A stretch of DNA of 38,417 nucleotides, taken from positions 1-38,417 of the forward strand of contig JAFTHU010000035.1 of the NCBI GenBank assembly GCA_017457215.1, written 5' to 3'. This document shows positions 32,243 to 38,417 of the stretch, one piece after another. Within the stretch, counting starts at the first letter, position 1, and each line of letters begins with the position of its first letter. Made by a program: the position numbers and the translations under genes. The notes below the pieces were generated by a model, which was given only the letters and a program-made list of their open reading frames with translations, had not been told where the DNA came from and did no database searches. This stretch comes from Clostridia bacterium. GTDB taxonomy: Bacteria; Bacillota; Clostridia; Christensenellales; Borkfalkiaceae.

Positions 32243-33982
32243 TTAATAAACAGTTTTTGCGTTTACAATAGAAATTTCTTCCCCTGTCATGGCATCTAAA
32301 TAGACAAAATAGTTTTCATTTTCGTAGCTGCATAAAAATTCATAAGCGGGGATTTCTCCGCGTTTCGTATTCACAACGGCGAGTCTTGACGATTCCACCG
32401 TCAATTTTTCATGCAGTTGCTCACGCGCTTGCGCCAAAGACAATTTTACGTTCGGTTCTTCTCTGTCTTTATGGTTTTTCAGATATTTCACAGCGTCCAT
32501 ACCCGTAACCACACCGCGGCTACGACAAATTTTTACACGGATTTCATCGGGATAATACGCCACGTCGTCATCTTCGTACACAAAAGTAAAATCCGTCATC
32601 GTACCGTTTTCACGAAACATTACCACTTCCATATCGTCATAACCGAGTTTTTCCAAAAAATCCTCGGCAATCCGTTCTGCATTCTGCAAATCAAAAGTTT
32701 CGTTCATACAGTCTTCATAATAATCAAAGCGAATCAATGCGCCATCCTTTTGACTGATTTCCGCAAACAAAAGCGTACCTTTGTCGTCATACCCCTGCAC
32801 GTTATAGGCGGCATATCCCTCTGTAACCGTTTCCCCTACGCATTGGTATTCCGTAATGTTATAATCGGAAAAATATCGCAGGCAAAGTTCTTCCGCGCGC
32901 GCCGATTCGATATGGGGCATTTTATCGGGAGAGCAAACGGCTTTCTCCGCTTTCTTTCCCCATTCTTTCATCTTTTCCTTTGCTTTTTCCATTCCGCGTT
33001 CCATATCCGCGCGATTTTCCTCTAACGTCGTCTTTTCAATGCGCCCGATAGCGTCGGCAATGCCGCCCGTGCCCTTTTTGATAAATTCCGTCAAATCTTT
33101 ATCCGTCATTTCCGCCAACACTTTGTCCAATTCCATTCGAATCGAATGGTTTGCCTTATACAGCCTTTCCAAAGTTTCGAAATCTTGCTCGGAAAGTTCC
33201 TCTCCCTGACGCAATTTTGCTAACATTCGTTCGCAAGTATGCGCCGTGCGGTTGATAAAGCTTGTAATCCCCCGTTCGCTTTCAGCGGCAAGCGGTAATT
33301 TTTCCAAATCAACTTCCGCAAGCCTTGCCTGTACCAATAGGTCAGTCAAAATACGGCTCTGCTGCGCAGGCGACGAAGAGATACGGACGCGATCTAAATC
33401 GCCGTCTACGTGTTCCATAATCCCCGTCAACTCGTACATGGTACCCCTGTAAGCCGTCATAGCCGCCTCGTTGGAACGCTTCATTTCCACAGCGCTCGCC
33501 GTAACGGCAGAACCCAGCGCCAAGGTTGTCGCACCCAAAACCGCCACCGCTGCAATCCAGCCGCCGTTGCCGCTTCTTTGTCTCTTCCCCGATTCTTCTG
33601 CGCGTTGACGGCGCGCTTCGATACGAGCTTTTCTGCGGCGCTCTCTTTCTTGATTTCTTGCGGCTTTTTCGTGTGCGCGTTTTCTTTTTTCCTCTTCCCA
33701 AATCGCCTTTCTCTTTTCTCTGCGTTCTGCACGCGCCGCTTTCCGTTCCGCGGCGGCTTTCGCTTGCGCCACTTTGCGTTTTTCTGCCGCCTTTTTCTTG
33801 TCCAACGCCGCGTTTACACGTGCTTTCGCCGCGTCTTTTTCCTTTTCTACTTTAACCGAAACTTTTTTTGCGGCAGTTTTACCGCCCGCGCTTTTTTCCT
33901 TTTTTACTTCCTTTTCAACCCTCTCCACTTTTTCTGCCCCTGAAGAAAGGTTCGTCGCTATTTCTTGATCCTGTTTTTTCAT
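32243..33982 (-). CDS. ypeB: germination protein YpeB with a long basic N-terminal extension
   Basis: YpeB sits at the inner spore membrane and is needed for stability and control of SleB. The 579-residue protein has a transmembrane helix only at about 141-164, then a helical external region (about 165-350) and C-terminal PepSY-type domains (about 355-579, with GYAAYNVQGYDDKGTLLFAEISQKDG and PAYEFLCSYENENYFVYLDAMTG). Family members I know of are about 450 residues with the helix near the N-terminus. Here some 140 residues rich in Lys, Arg, Glu and Ala precede it and would face the spore core. AAGGAGGG stands before this ATG, and the next Met is after the helix, so the extension is translated. 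sleB is 32 bases upstream, the classic sleB-ypeB pair. Confidence 0.85.
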   Translation of the reverse strand: MKKQDQEIATNLSSGAEKVERVEKEVKKEKSAGGKTAAKKVSVKVEKEKDAAKARVNAALDKKKAAEKRKVAQAKAAAERKAARAERREKRKAIWEEEKRKRAHEKAARNQERERRRKARIEARRQRAEESGKRQRSGNGGWIAAVAVLGATTLALGSAVTASAVEMKRSNEAAMTAYRGTMYELTGIMEHVDGDLDRVRISSSPAQQSRILTDLLVQARLAEVDLEKLPLAAESERGITSFINRTAHTCERMLAKLRQGEELSEQDFETLERLYKANHSIRMELDKVLAEMTDKDLTEFIKKGTGGIADAIGRIEKTTLEENRADMERGMEKAKEKMKEWGKKAEKAVCSPDKMPHIESARAEELCLRYFSDYNITEYQCVGETVTEGYAAYNVQGYDDKGTLLFAEISQKDGALIRFDYYEDCMNETFDLQNAERIAEDFLEKLGYDDMEVVMFRENGTMTDFTFVYEDDDVAYYPDEIRVKICRSRGVVTGMDAVKYLKNHKDREEPNVKLSLAQAREQLHEKLTVESSRLAVVNTKRGEIPAYEFLCSYENENYFVYLDAMTGEEISIVNAKTVY

Positions 33983-34014
33983 ATTCCCTCCTTACTTTCC
34001 GTTTCCGTAATTTC

Positions 34015-34782
34015 TCAAATCGCAAATACGTGTCTGCCAATCACCGTTACCGTTTGTCTGTCAAAAATCCAAGAACTCGTCGCAACGGCAGGGTTATAAT
34101 AGTACAATGCGCCGCCAGTCGGGTCCCAACCGTTGATTGCATCCCTTGCCGCTTTCATTGCCGTTTCATTAGGCGTCAAATTGATTTGCCCGTCCGAAAC
34201 CGCGGTAAACGCATGCTTTTGATATACCACGCCCGAAATCGTGTTCGGAAAAGCGTCGTTGCGGACGCGGTTTAACACCACTGCGCCAATCGCAACCTGT
34301 CCCGTATACGGTTCTCCCCGCCCTTCGGCATAAATGGTTTTCGCAAGCAAATATACTTCCGAACTGGAAAAGCTTCCCACGCTACCCGTGTTCGCATTTC
34401 CGCCCTGATTTTGTCCCGCCAAAACCTGATACGAGCCGTTCATTCCCAACGCCTTATAGGTAGAAGCGCCCACGACGCCATCTGCCTTTAATCCGTTCTT
34501 TTTCTGAAACGCAATTACGGCTTTTTTCGTGCCTGCGCCAAACACGCCGTCCACGTTGCCGTTATAATATCCCCACAATTTCAATCTGCGTTGCACTTCC
34601 TTTACTTCGCCGCCGCTTGCGCCCTGCCGTAAAACCGCCGCCTGCGCCGCATTCGTCGCAGATACGGTGTACGTGTTTTCATTTGCAGAAGGTCTTTTCG
34701 CTTCCACCGCAAACGCCGTTCCAAACGCCATCGCGCCCATTACCGCCGTAAGCAAAAGACTCTTTTTTATTGACTTTTTCAT
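34015..34782 (-). CDS. sleB: spore cortex-lytic enzyme SleB
   Basis: SleB is a lytic transglycosylase that degrades muramic-delta-lactam cortex during germination. The 255-residue precursor has a signal peptide (about 1-27), a peptidoglycan-binding domain (about 53-113, LRQGASGGEVKEVQRRL and ADGVVGASTYKAL) and a Gly/Asn/Ser-rich linker (about 122-140). The catalytic Hydrolase_2 domain (143-255) has the candidate catalytic Glu153 in TIYAEGRGEPYTGQVAIG. The start at 34782 has AGGAGG 7 bases upstream; an in-frame ATG 14 codons earlier has no such site and delays the signal peptide. It lies between spoIIR (38-base gap) and ypeB. Confidence 0.94.
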   Translation of the reverse strand: MKKSIKKSLLLTAVMGAMAFGTAFAVEAKRPSANENTYTVSATNAAQAAVLRQGASGGEVKEVQRRLKLWGYYNGNVDGVFGAGTKKAVIAFQKKNGLKADGVVGASTYKALGMNGSYQVLAGQNQGGNANTGSVGSFSSSEVYLLAKTIYAEGRGEPYTGQVAIGAVVLNRVRNDAFPNTISGVVYQKHAFTAVSDGQINLTPNETAMKAARDAINGWDPTGGALYYYNPAVATSSWIFDRQTVTVIGRHVFAI

Positions 34783-34820
34783 TTCCGTTCCTCCTATATG
34801 TACATAGAAAAACGCTGTCT

Positions 34821-35393
34821 TCACTTTTGAAAGTTTTTAATGATTTCCATAATTTTACTTTTATACCGTACGTCCGTTTTGCCTCCCGTAAAACACAAGG
34901 GCGGATATGCCACGCACCACCAATTATCCCCCTCGCCACGTCCCAAACGAATCATCAACGCCGAATACTCGCCCGCAGGCAAGGTATATCCCTCGTATAC
35001 TCGGGTGGGGAATTCCGTTTCTTCCAACGCCGCGCTTGCGCCGTAGGAAAAGCCATATTTCCTCAAAAGCGCCGTCGCCACCCTTGCAATCTCTGTCAAG
35101 TGCAAGGCGATTCCTTGCATCGCCTCTTCCTTGGTTGCATACTCGGCAACGAGCGGAGTCAAATAGGCAACCACTTCGTCCCGCACGCGGTATTTAACCG
35201 CTTGCGCCTCGTTTTCGTTGGAATCCGCGCGAATGTGTATACGCAAGTATTCCCCTTGCAAATCGCTAGAATTTGCATTCAACGCATACCTGCCTCCCAC
35301 GTTTTGCCATTTTTCTCCAAGCGCGCCCGAAAAACCCAACGCCGTTAAACTTATTATGATTGACATTAAAAAAATTATGCAAACTTTTTTCAT
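34821..35393 (-). CDS. spoIIR: stage II sporulation protein R
   Basis: SpoIIR is made in the forespore, crosses its membrane and triggers SpoIIGA to process pro-sigma-E in the mother cell. The 190-residue protein has an N-terminal signal or anchor (about 4-23) and the family signature LRIHIRADSNENEAQAVKYRVRDEV, then GEYSALMIRLGRGEGDNWWCVAYPPLCF. GGAGG lies about 10 bases before the ATG. A good sigma-F-type promoter stands upstream, as expected for the gene's role. Linkage to sleB-ypeB suggests these later genes are reached by read-through or by their own undetected promoter. Confidence 0.95.
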   Translation of the reverse strand: MKKVCIIFLMSIIISLTALGFSGALGEKWQNVGGRYALNANSSDLQGEYLRIHIRADSNENEAQAVKYRVRDEVVAYLTPLVAEYATKEEAMQGIALHLTEIARVATALLRKYGFSYGASAALEETEFPTRVYEGYTLPAGEYSALMIRLGRGEGDNWWCVAYPPLCFTGGKTDVRYKSKIMEIIKNFQK

Positions 35394-35424
35394 AAAAAAA
35401 TAACCTCCGTGTTATTACACGAAA

Positions 35425-35453
35425 GTTATTCCCGCCGATTTATGATTTTATAC
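35425..35453 (-). promoter_or_regulatory. candidate sigma-F promoter of spoIIR
   Basis: On the minus strand GTATA (35453-35449) and GGGAATAAC (35433-35425) are separated by 15 bases. This matches the forespore sigma-F pattern (GYATA, then GGnnAnAnT) at all but the last -10 position. It sits in the 73-base gap between trmL and spoIIR, with a start about 25 bases before the ATG. Confidence 0.6.
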
Positions 35454-35466
35454 GCCGTTATAAAAA

Positions 35467-35973
35467 TTATTTTTCAATTTCGCTCCATTTATGGTGATGC
35501 AATTCCCCTTCTTCCAACAGCCCGCTGTAATCGGTTTGGCGCAACGCTTCGTATAAGGCAATGGCAACCGAATTTCCCAAATTCAGCGAACGCGCGTCCG
35601 CAAACATAGGAATCCGCAAACAAGTCGCTTCGTTTTTCATCAACAATTCTTCGGGCAAACCGCGGGTTTCCTTACCAAACACCAAAAAATCCCCGTCTTG
35701 AAAAGCCACGTCGCTGTGGCGGTGTCTACCTTTCGTCGTAAAGAAGAAAAAACGGCTATCTTTGTATTTTTCCTGCAACTGTGCAAAACTGTCATAATAA
35801 GAAATTTGCACCAGATTCCAATAATCCAACCCCGCGCGTTTTAAATATTTATCGGTAACCTCAAACCCAAGCGGACGAATCATATGCAAATGCGTTCCCG
35901 TTGCCGCGCAAGTACGCGCAATATTCCCTGCATTTTGCGGAATCTCCGGTTCTACCAAAACGATGTGAAACAT
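35467..35973 (-). CDS. trmL: tRNA (cytidine(34)-2'-O)-methyltransferase TrmL
   Basis: This SPOUT-fold methyltransferase modifies the wobble base of tRNA-Leu. The 168-residue protein shows EPEIPQNAGNIARTC (motif 1), FGKETRGLPEELL (motif 2) and IPMFADARSLNLGNSVAIALYEALRQ (motif 3, SAM-binding knot), all typical of TrmL/YibK. AAGGA precedes the ATG. It lies directly upstream of spoIIR on the same strand. Its usual substrates are tRNA-Leu isoacceptors with pyrimidine-type wobble bases (CAA, UAA), different from the AAG species at the left edge of the window. Confidence 0.95.
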   Translation of the reverse strand: MFHIVLVEPEIPQNAGNIARTCAATGTHLHMIRPLGFEVTDKYLKRAGLDYWNLVQISYYDSFAQLQEKYKDSRFFFFTTKGRHRHSDVAFQDGDFLVFGKETRGLPEELLMKNEATCLRIPMFADARSLNLGNSVAIALYEALRQTDYSGLLEEGELHHHKWSEIEK

Positions 35974-36165
35974 AAACTTATCCTTCCTTATTTTATCTAT
36001 ATTATTGTACTACCCGACGCGGCGATTTGCAAGCGTTTCGCCCCCGACTTGGCGCATTTTCTTTCCCTTTTCCATACTTTAACAGAAAAATCAAAGCATA
36101 ACGGCTAAAAATGCGAGCATACTGCATTTAGAAGGCAATGCCCTTTTAAGGAGTACGAAGTTATT

Positions 36166-36762
36166 ATGCAATTTGAAAAAACGGAAACCTACAAAAATCT
36201 CGCGCGCAGTTTCGCGGGGGAATGCCAAGCGGGTATGCGCTATCAAATGGTAGCGAAACTGGCAATGAACGAAAAATTAAAGACGTTGGCGGATGCAGTG
36301 CGGACGATTGCCAAAAACGAAACGCTGCACGCAACCCAATTCTTTAATAAAATGATTGAAAAGACGGGAAGCCGCGAAAACGTAACGTTTGAAGCGGGAT
36401 ACCCTTTTCATGCAGGCACGCTAGTCGAAGGATTAAAATTCTCCGCTATCGACGAACAAAACGAAACGGAAGAAATTTATCCTACCTTTGCTAAAATCGC
36501 CGAAAAAGAGGGATTTGAAGACATTGCGGCTCTGTATAAAATGGTCGCGGAAGTGGAAGCGCATCATCAAAAAATCTTTCGGTATTTGCACGACGCCGTA
36601 AAAAACGGCACGCTGTATAAAAGAGAACAGCCTATGCTTTGGATTTGTAGCGAGTGCGGTTATATGCACGTAGGCGAAGAAGCGTGGAAAATCTGTCCGC
36701 TTTGCAAAGCGGGACAGGGCTACGTGGATTTGCATCTTCCCTTTGAAGGCGTACGGATTTGA
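36166..36762 (+). CDS. rbr: rubrerythrin
   Basis: This non-haem di-iron peroxidase detoxifies hydrogen peroxide in anaerobes. The 198-residue protein has a ferritin-like four-helix domain (1-145) with iron ligands such as E19, E52/H55 (AKNETLHA) and the EVEAHH motif. A C-terminal rubredoxin-like domain has C161/C164 and C177/C180 (CSECGYMHVGEEAWKICPLC). Both domains look complete. AAGGAG lies about 12 bases before the ATG, a little far. A perR gene lies 4 kb away and may control it, though I saw no convincing PerR box upstream. Confidence 0.95.
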   Translation: MQFEKTETYKNLARSFAGECQAGMRYQMVAKLAMNEKLKTLADAVRTIAKNETLHATQFFNKMIEKTGSRENVTFEAGYPFHAGTLVEGLKFSAIDEQNETEEIYPTFAKIAEKEGFEDIAALYKMVAEVEAHHQKIFRYLHDAVKNGTLYKREQPMLWICSECGYMHVGEEAWKICPLCKAGQGYVDLHLPFEGVRI

Positions 36763-36826
36763 CGCTTGCAAAAACGGCGTTTCTAAAAAGGACTGTCTTT
36801 TTATTTATTAAAAGGAGTGTAATGTT

Positions 36827-36949
36827 ATGAAAAACCAAAAAAATCAAAACAAACAAAACAATCAGAACAAAGCAAAAAATTGCGGCAATAAAAACTGCAA
36901 GAACAGCGAAAATAACCACGAGTATCAGCATGGCGGCAACAACGACTGA
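36827..36949 (+). CDS. 40-residue Asn/Lys/Gln-rich small protein
   Basis: This ORF of 40 codons starts MKNQKNQNKQNNQNKAKN and ends HGGNND. It is made almost entirely of Asn, Lys and Gln, with two cysteines (C19, C24) in its middle. AAGGAG lies 9 bases before the ATG, a convincing ribosome-binding site. It has no membrane helix and is presumably disordered. The composition resembles small proteins I have seen in Clostridia genomes, some made in spores, but no function can be assigned. Its stop codon is followed after one base by the ATG of the next ORF. Confidence 0.6.
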   Translation: MKNQKNQNKQNNQNKAKNCGNKNCKNSENNHEYQHGGNND

Positions 36950-36950
36950 T

Positions 36951-37103
36951 ATGCCGAAAAAAAACGTTCAGCGCGTACCTGCCCCCACGAAACGGGCTTT
37001 GGGTATTTATAACGCCCCATCCGATACGGACGTAAACGGTAGCTATACAGGAAAACCAAAAGGTAAAGATAAACGCCCTGTACAAGACGCAGACGATTTA
37101 TAA
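36951..37103 (+). CDS. 50-residue small protein, conserved-looking
   Basis: The 50-codon ORF starts one base after the stop of the preceding tiny ORF (TGATATG), with no strong Shine-Dalgarno of its own, so translation is probably coupled. The product has a basic N-terminus (MPKKNVQRVPAPTKRALG), a central SDTDVNGSYTGKP and an acidic end (PVQDADDL). Its ordered, non-repetitive composition suggests a real protein. I recall similar small Bacillota proteins but no function. A strong terminator follows 20 bases after the stop codon, which supports a two-gene transcript ending here. Confidence 0.6.
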   Translation: MPKKNVQRVPAPTKRALGIYNAPSDTDVNGSYTGKPKGKDKRPVQDADDL

Positions 37104-37123
37104 ACGCAGGTTTGTCGCACAAA

Positions 37124-37158
37124 AAAACACCTTTTATCGTAAAGATAAAAGGTGTTTT
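37124..37158. terminator. bidirectional terminator between the small ORFs and the membrane paralogs
   Basis: A 15-bp perfect stem (37124-37138 with 37144-37158, 5-base loop) has A and T runs. It ends the plus-strand bicistron and the minus-strand membrane gene. Confidence 0.93.
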
Positions 37159-37171
37159 CCCTTCTTTTAAT

Positions 37172-37633
37172 TTACTTCTTCAATTTTTTCATAACGATAG
37201 GAAGTACCGCCGCTACCGCCGCCAACAACGAACAGATTGCGCCGATAATTGCGCCTACACCCAAATCGTATTCTTTCTTCAGGTCTTTGGACATATCTGC
37301 CGCATTACAGAAGAACAGCTTGAAGAAAAAGAAGAAAATGCCCGCCACCAAGAAACAAGCCGTTGCGATATAACTTGCCTTTTCGTTTTCAGGGTCAAAA
37401 TACGCTTTCAAAGATTGAATCCCGCCCACAATAACCAACAAAAACGTCAAGAACGGCATCACCATAATCATCGCCATCACTTCCGCAGGGAAAACTGTTT
37501 CCCAACCGCTTTGTCCCGTTTCAAACATAGTGTCTTTTCCATACACAACCGCATCGCAAGCCAAGCCCAGAATAACCGCCAACGCCGCAAGCCCTGCCGC
37601 CACTAACGGCAAATATTTTTTGATTTTATCCAT
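37172..37633 (-). CDS. four-helix membrane protein, paralog A (unknown function)
   Basis: The 153-residue protein starts MDKIKKYLPL and has four predicted transmembrane helices (about 8-26, 54-74, 87-108 and 124-147). It has a basic C-terminus and a polar external loop between helices 1 and 2. Conserved with paralog B are ACD at the end of helix 1, GWE in the loop, FLT in helix 2, PEN between helices 2 and 3, FC[NS]A after helix 3, and LGVGAII in helix 4. A Shine-Dalgarno (GGAGGT) and a perfect sigma-A promoter stand upstream. I do not recognise the family; a small membrane stress or channel-like protein is only a guess. Confidence 0.8.
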   Translation of the reverse strand: MDKIKKYLPLVAAGLAALAVILGLACDAVVYGKDTMFETGQSGWETVFPAEVMAMIMVMPFLTFLLVIVGGIQSLKAYFDPENEKASYIATACFLVAGIFFFFFKLFFCNAADMSKDLKKEYDLGVGAIIGAICSLLAAVAAVLPIVMKKLKK

Positions 37634-37658
37634 TGCTGAATACCTCCTATTTCATTAC

Positions 37659-37699
37659 TATCATTATATTACAACTTTCGACGATTGTCAACCCCTAAA
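37659..37699 (-). promoter_or_regulatory. sigma-A promoter of paralog A, copy 1 of an identical 41-bp block
   Basis: On the minus strand TTGACA (37691-37686) and TATAAT (37668-37663) are separated by 17 bases. The whole 41-base block is identical to 38279-38319 upstream of paralog B. Confidence 0.9.
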
Positions 37700-37702
37700 A
37701 AG

Positions 37703-37737
37703 AAAAAATCCCTTATCCAAGGATAAGAGACTTTTTT
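37703..37737 (-). terminator. terminator of paralog B
   Basis: Stem CTTATCC/GGATAAG (37712-37718 with 37721-37727) is extended by TC/GA and A/T pairs across one mismatch. It lies between the paralog B stop and the paralog A promoter. The core loop is only two bases, so the closing pair probably opens. Confidence 0.82.
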
Positions 37738-37752
37738 CCTGTTTTTATGTTC

Positions 37753-38220
37753 TTATTTCTTAAGAACTGCGGGAACTGCTACTGCTGCTGCGGAAAGAAG
37801 CGAAAGAATCGCTGCGATAATAGCACCTACACCAAGTTTGAGGTATTCTTTCATTTCGCTTTCAACGTCATTAGCCGAGCAATAAAATCCTTTCGCGCAG
37901 AAGAAGAAAATAGCCGCTAGTGCAAACAAACCAGCTGCAATGTACGCGAACATCTTATTTTCAGGTTTAAGATAGGAAAGAACCGCACAAGCGATAGCAC
38001 CAATCAAAAGAATAACCGTCAAGAAGTTCATAAACGCAAATTTAACAAGTTCTACGCCTTCTTCTTTCTTACCGAAAGTAGCTTCCCAACCATTAACGGC
38101 ATCACCTACTTTTTCGCCCATAACTTCCATATATACAACATCACAAGCGAAGAAAAGAATCAAAGCAAGAACACCAGCAATAGCTGCGCCCAAAGGTAAA
38201 TATTTTTTAACTTTATCCAT
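37753..38220 (-). CDS. four-helix membrane protein, paralog B (unknown function)
   Basis: The 155-residue protein starts MDKVKKYLPL, nearly the same as paralog A. It has four predicted helices (about 8-26, 58-83, 91-112 and 128-150) and the same conserved spots: ACD, GWE, FLT, PEN, FYCSA, LGVGAII. The loop between helices 1 and 2 and most helix positions differ, so the duplication is not recent. The start at 38220 has AAGGAGGT 8 bases upstream; an in-frame Met 17 codons earlier lacks one. It has its own promoter, identical to that of paralog A, and its own terminator. Confidence 0.8.
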   Translation of the reverse strand: MDKVKKYLPLGAAIAGVLALILFFACDVVYMEVMGEKVGDAVNGWEATFGKKEEGVELVKFAFMNFLTVILLIGAIACAVLSYLKPENKMFAYIAAGLFALAAIFFFCAKGFYCSANDVESEMKEYLKLGVGAIIAAILSLLSAAAVAVPAVLKK

Positions 38221-38278
38221 AACAATTACCTCCTTTGCGAAAACCTTACGTATTCTTTTAAAGATTTTCACTTATTTT

Positions 38279-38319
38279 TATCATTATATTACAACTTTCG
38301 ACGATTGTCAACCCCTAAA
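38279..38319 (-). promoter_or_regulatory. sigma-A promoter of paralog B, copy 2 of the 41-bp block
   Basis: On the minus strand TTGACA (38311-38306) and TATAAT (38288-38283) are separated by 17 bases. The 41 bases are identical to 37659-37699, while sequences on both sides diverge at once. The leader to paralog B is longer (about 55 bases) than that to paralog A. Confidence 0.9.
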
Positions 38320-38342
38320 TAGAAAATAAATGCGAAAAAAAT

Positions 38343-38368
38343 AACCAGCCCCATTTTAGAGACTGGTT
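38343..38368 (-). terminator. terminator of the gene entering from the right edge
   Basis: Stem AACCAG/CTGGTT (38343-38348 with 38363-38368) is extended by G-C and G-T pairs. On the minus strand it is followed by TATTTTTTT. It lies 17 bases after the stop codon at 38386-38388. Confidence 0.82.
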
Positions 38369-38385
38369 TATACTTTTATATTCAA

Positions 38386-38417
38386 TTAGAAATCGTCGTC
38401 ATCATCGTCGTCATCGT
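38386..38417 (-). CDS. 3' end of an unknown gene with a poly-aspartate tail (partial)
   Basis: In the minus-strand frame that ends with TAA at 38388-38386, the last codons encode eight Asp and a final Phe, using both GAC and GAT. The rest of the gene lies outside the window. A terminator directly follows, which supports a real gene end. An acidic tail closed by Phe resembles the C-terminal tip of SSB proteins (DDDxPF), but the Pro is missing and other acidic-tailed proteins are equally possible. Confidence 0.55.
   Translation of the reverse strand, partial: DDDDDDDDF

Noticed and set aside
32411-33025. Long plus-strand open frames opposite ypeB and other genes (also opposite fhs, lysS and alaT).
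   Set aside because: They are antisense shadows of clearly coding frames, rich in Phe/His/Arg, without ribosome-binding sites.
34783-34820. Sigma-G-like sequence TGAAGA-17-CATATAG before sleB.
   Set aside because: Its start point would fall within or after the sleB Shine-Dalgarno, so the transcript would lose its ribosome-binding site.
1-38417. Mobile elements, phage genes, CRISPR arrays or a defence island.
   Set aside because: No transposase, integrase, Cas or nuclease genes, terminal inverted repeats or regular spacer-repeat arrays were seen on either strand; the genes are mostly core or sporulation functions.

Overview
The window looks like chromosome from an endospore-forming, probably anaerobic member of the Bacillota (Clostridia-like). 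The evidence is direct. There are many sporulation and germination genes (spoVT, spoVB, a spoIVFA/spoIVFB pair, spoIIR, sleB, ypeB, a PdaB-type deacetylase). Other pointers are a PerR-type Fur protein, rubrerythrin, formate-tetrahydrofolate ligase, strong purine-rich Shine-Dalgarno sequences and near-consensus sigma-A promoters (TTGACA-17-TATAAT). No transposase, integrase, phage gene or CRISPR array is visible. This is mostly core chromosome with a few uncharacterised genes.

Layout. 0-6 kb: the end of a tRNA-Leu with the unusual anticodon AAG, spoVT, then glnS and fhs on the minus strand and glyS on the plus strand. 6-13.8 kb (minus strand): mntP; an operon of an unknown membrane protein, an Orn/Lys/Arg decarboxylase-family enzyme and tmk; greA-lysS with a long leader; and a small conserved-looking gene heading an alaR-alaT-like pair. 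14.3-19.5 kb (plus strand): PdaB-like deacetylase, a two-OB-fold SSB-like protein, spoIVFA/spoIVFB and RNase G. 19.7-25.1 kb: a Wzz/BY-kinase pair with no glycosyltransferases nearby, then lon-engB. 25.2-29 kb (minus strand): spoVB-mazG-dus. 29-31.7 kb: tRNA-Gly(CCC) and a divergent AraC regulator/glycoside-hydrolase-like pair. 31.7-36 kb (minus strand): perR, then spoIIR-sleB-ypeB, then trmL. 36.1-38.4 kb: rubrerythrin, two tiny adjacent ORFs, two tandem four-helix membrane paralogs that share an identical promoter block, and the 3' end of a gene coding for an eight-aspartate tail.

How the genes fit together. SpoIIR signals from forespore to mother cell to activate pro-sigma-E. SpoIVFA/FB would control pro-sigma-K processing. 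SpoVT tunes late forespore transcription, SpoVB flips cortex precursors, and SleB/YpeB degrade cortex at germination. Plausible sporulation-sigma promoters can be read upstream of spoVT (sigma-G-like), spoIVFA (sigma-E-like -10) and spoIIR (sigma-F-like). The rest is translation (three aminoacyl-tRNA synthetases, tRNA modification), quality control (Lon, MazG, GreA) and peroxide/oxygen defence (PerR, rubrerythrin).

I did not find an obvious new defence or mobile system. The least explained parts are the 36.8-38.4 kb cluster, the 140-residue basic extension on YpeB, the 351-residue membrane protein at 8.6-9.7 kb, and the tRNA-Leu(AAG). The only gene-free stretch of about 300 bases (11773-12072) holds the greA promoter, its leader and repeated 8-mers.
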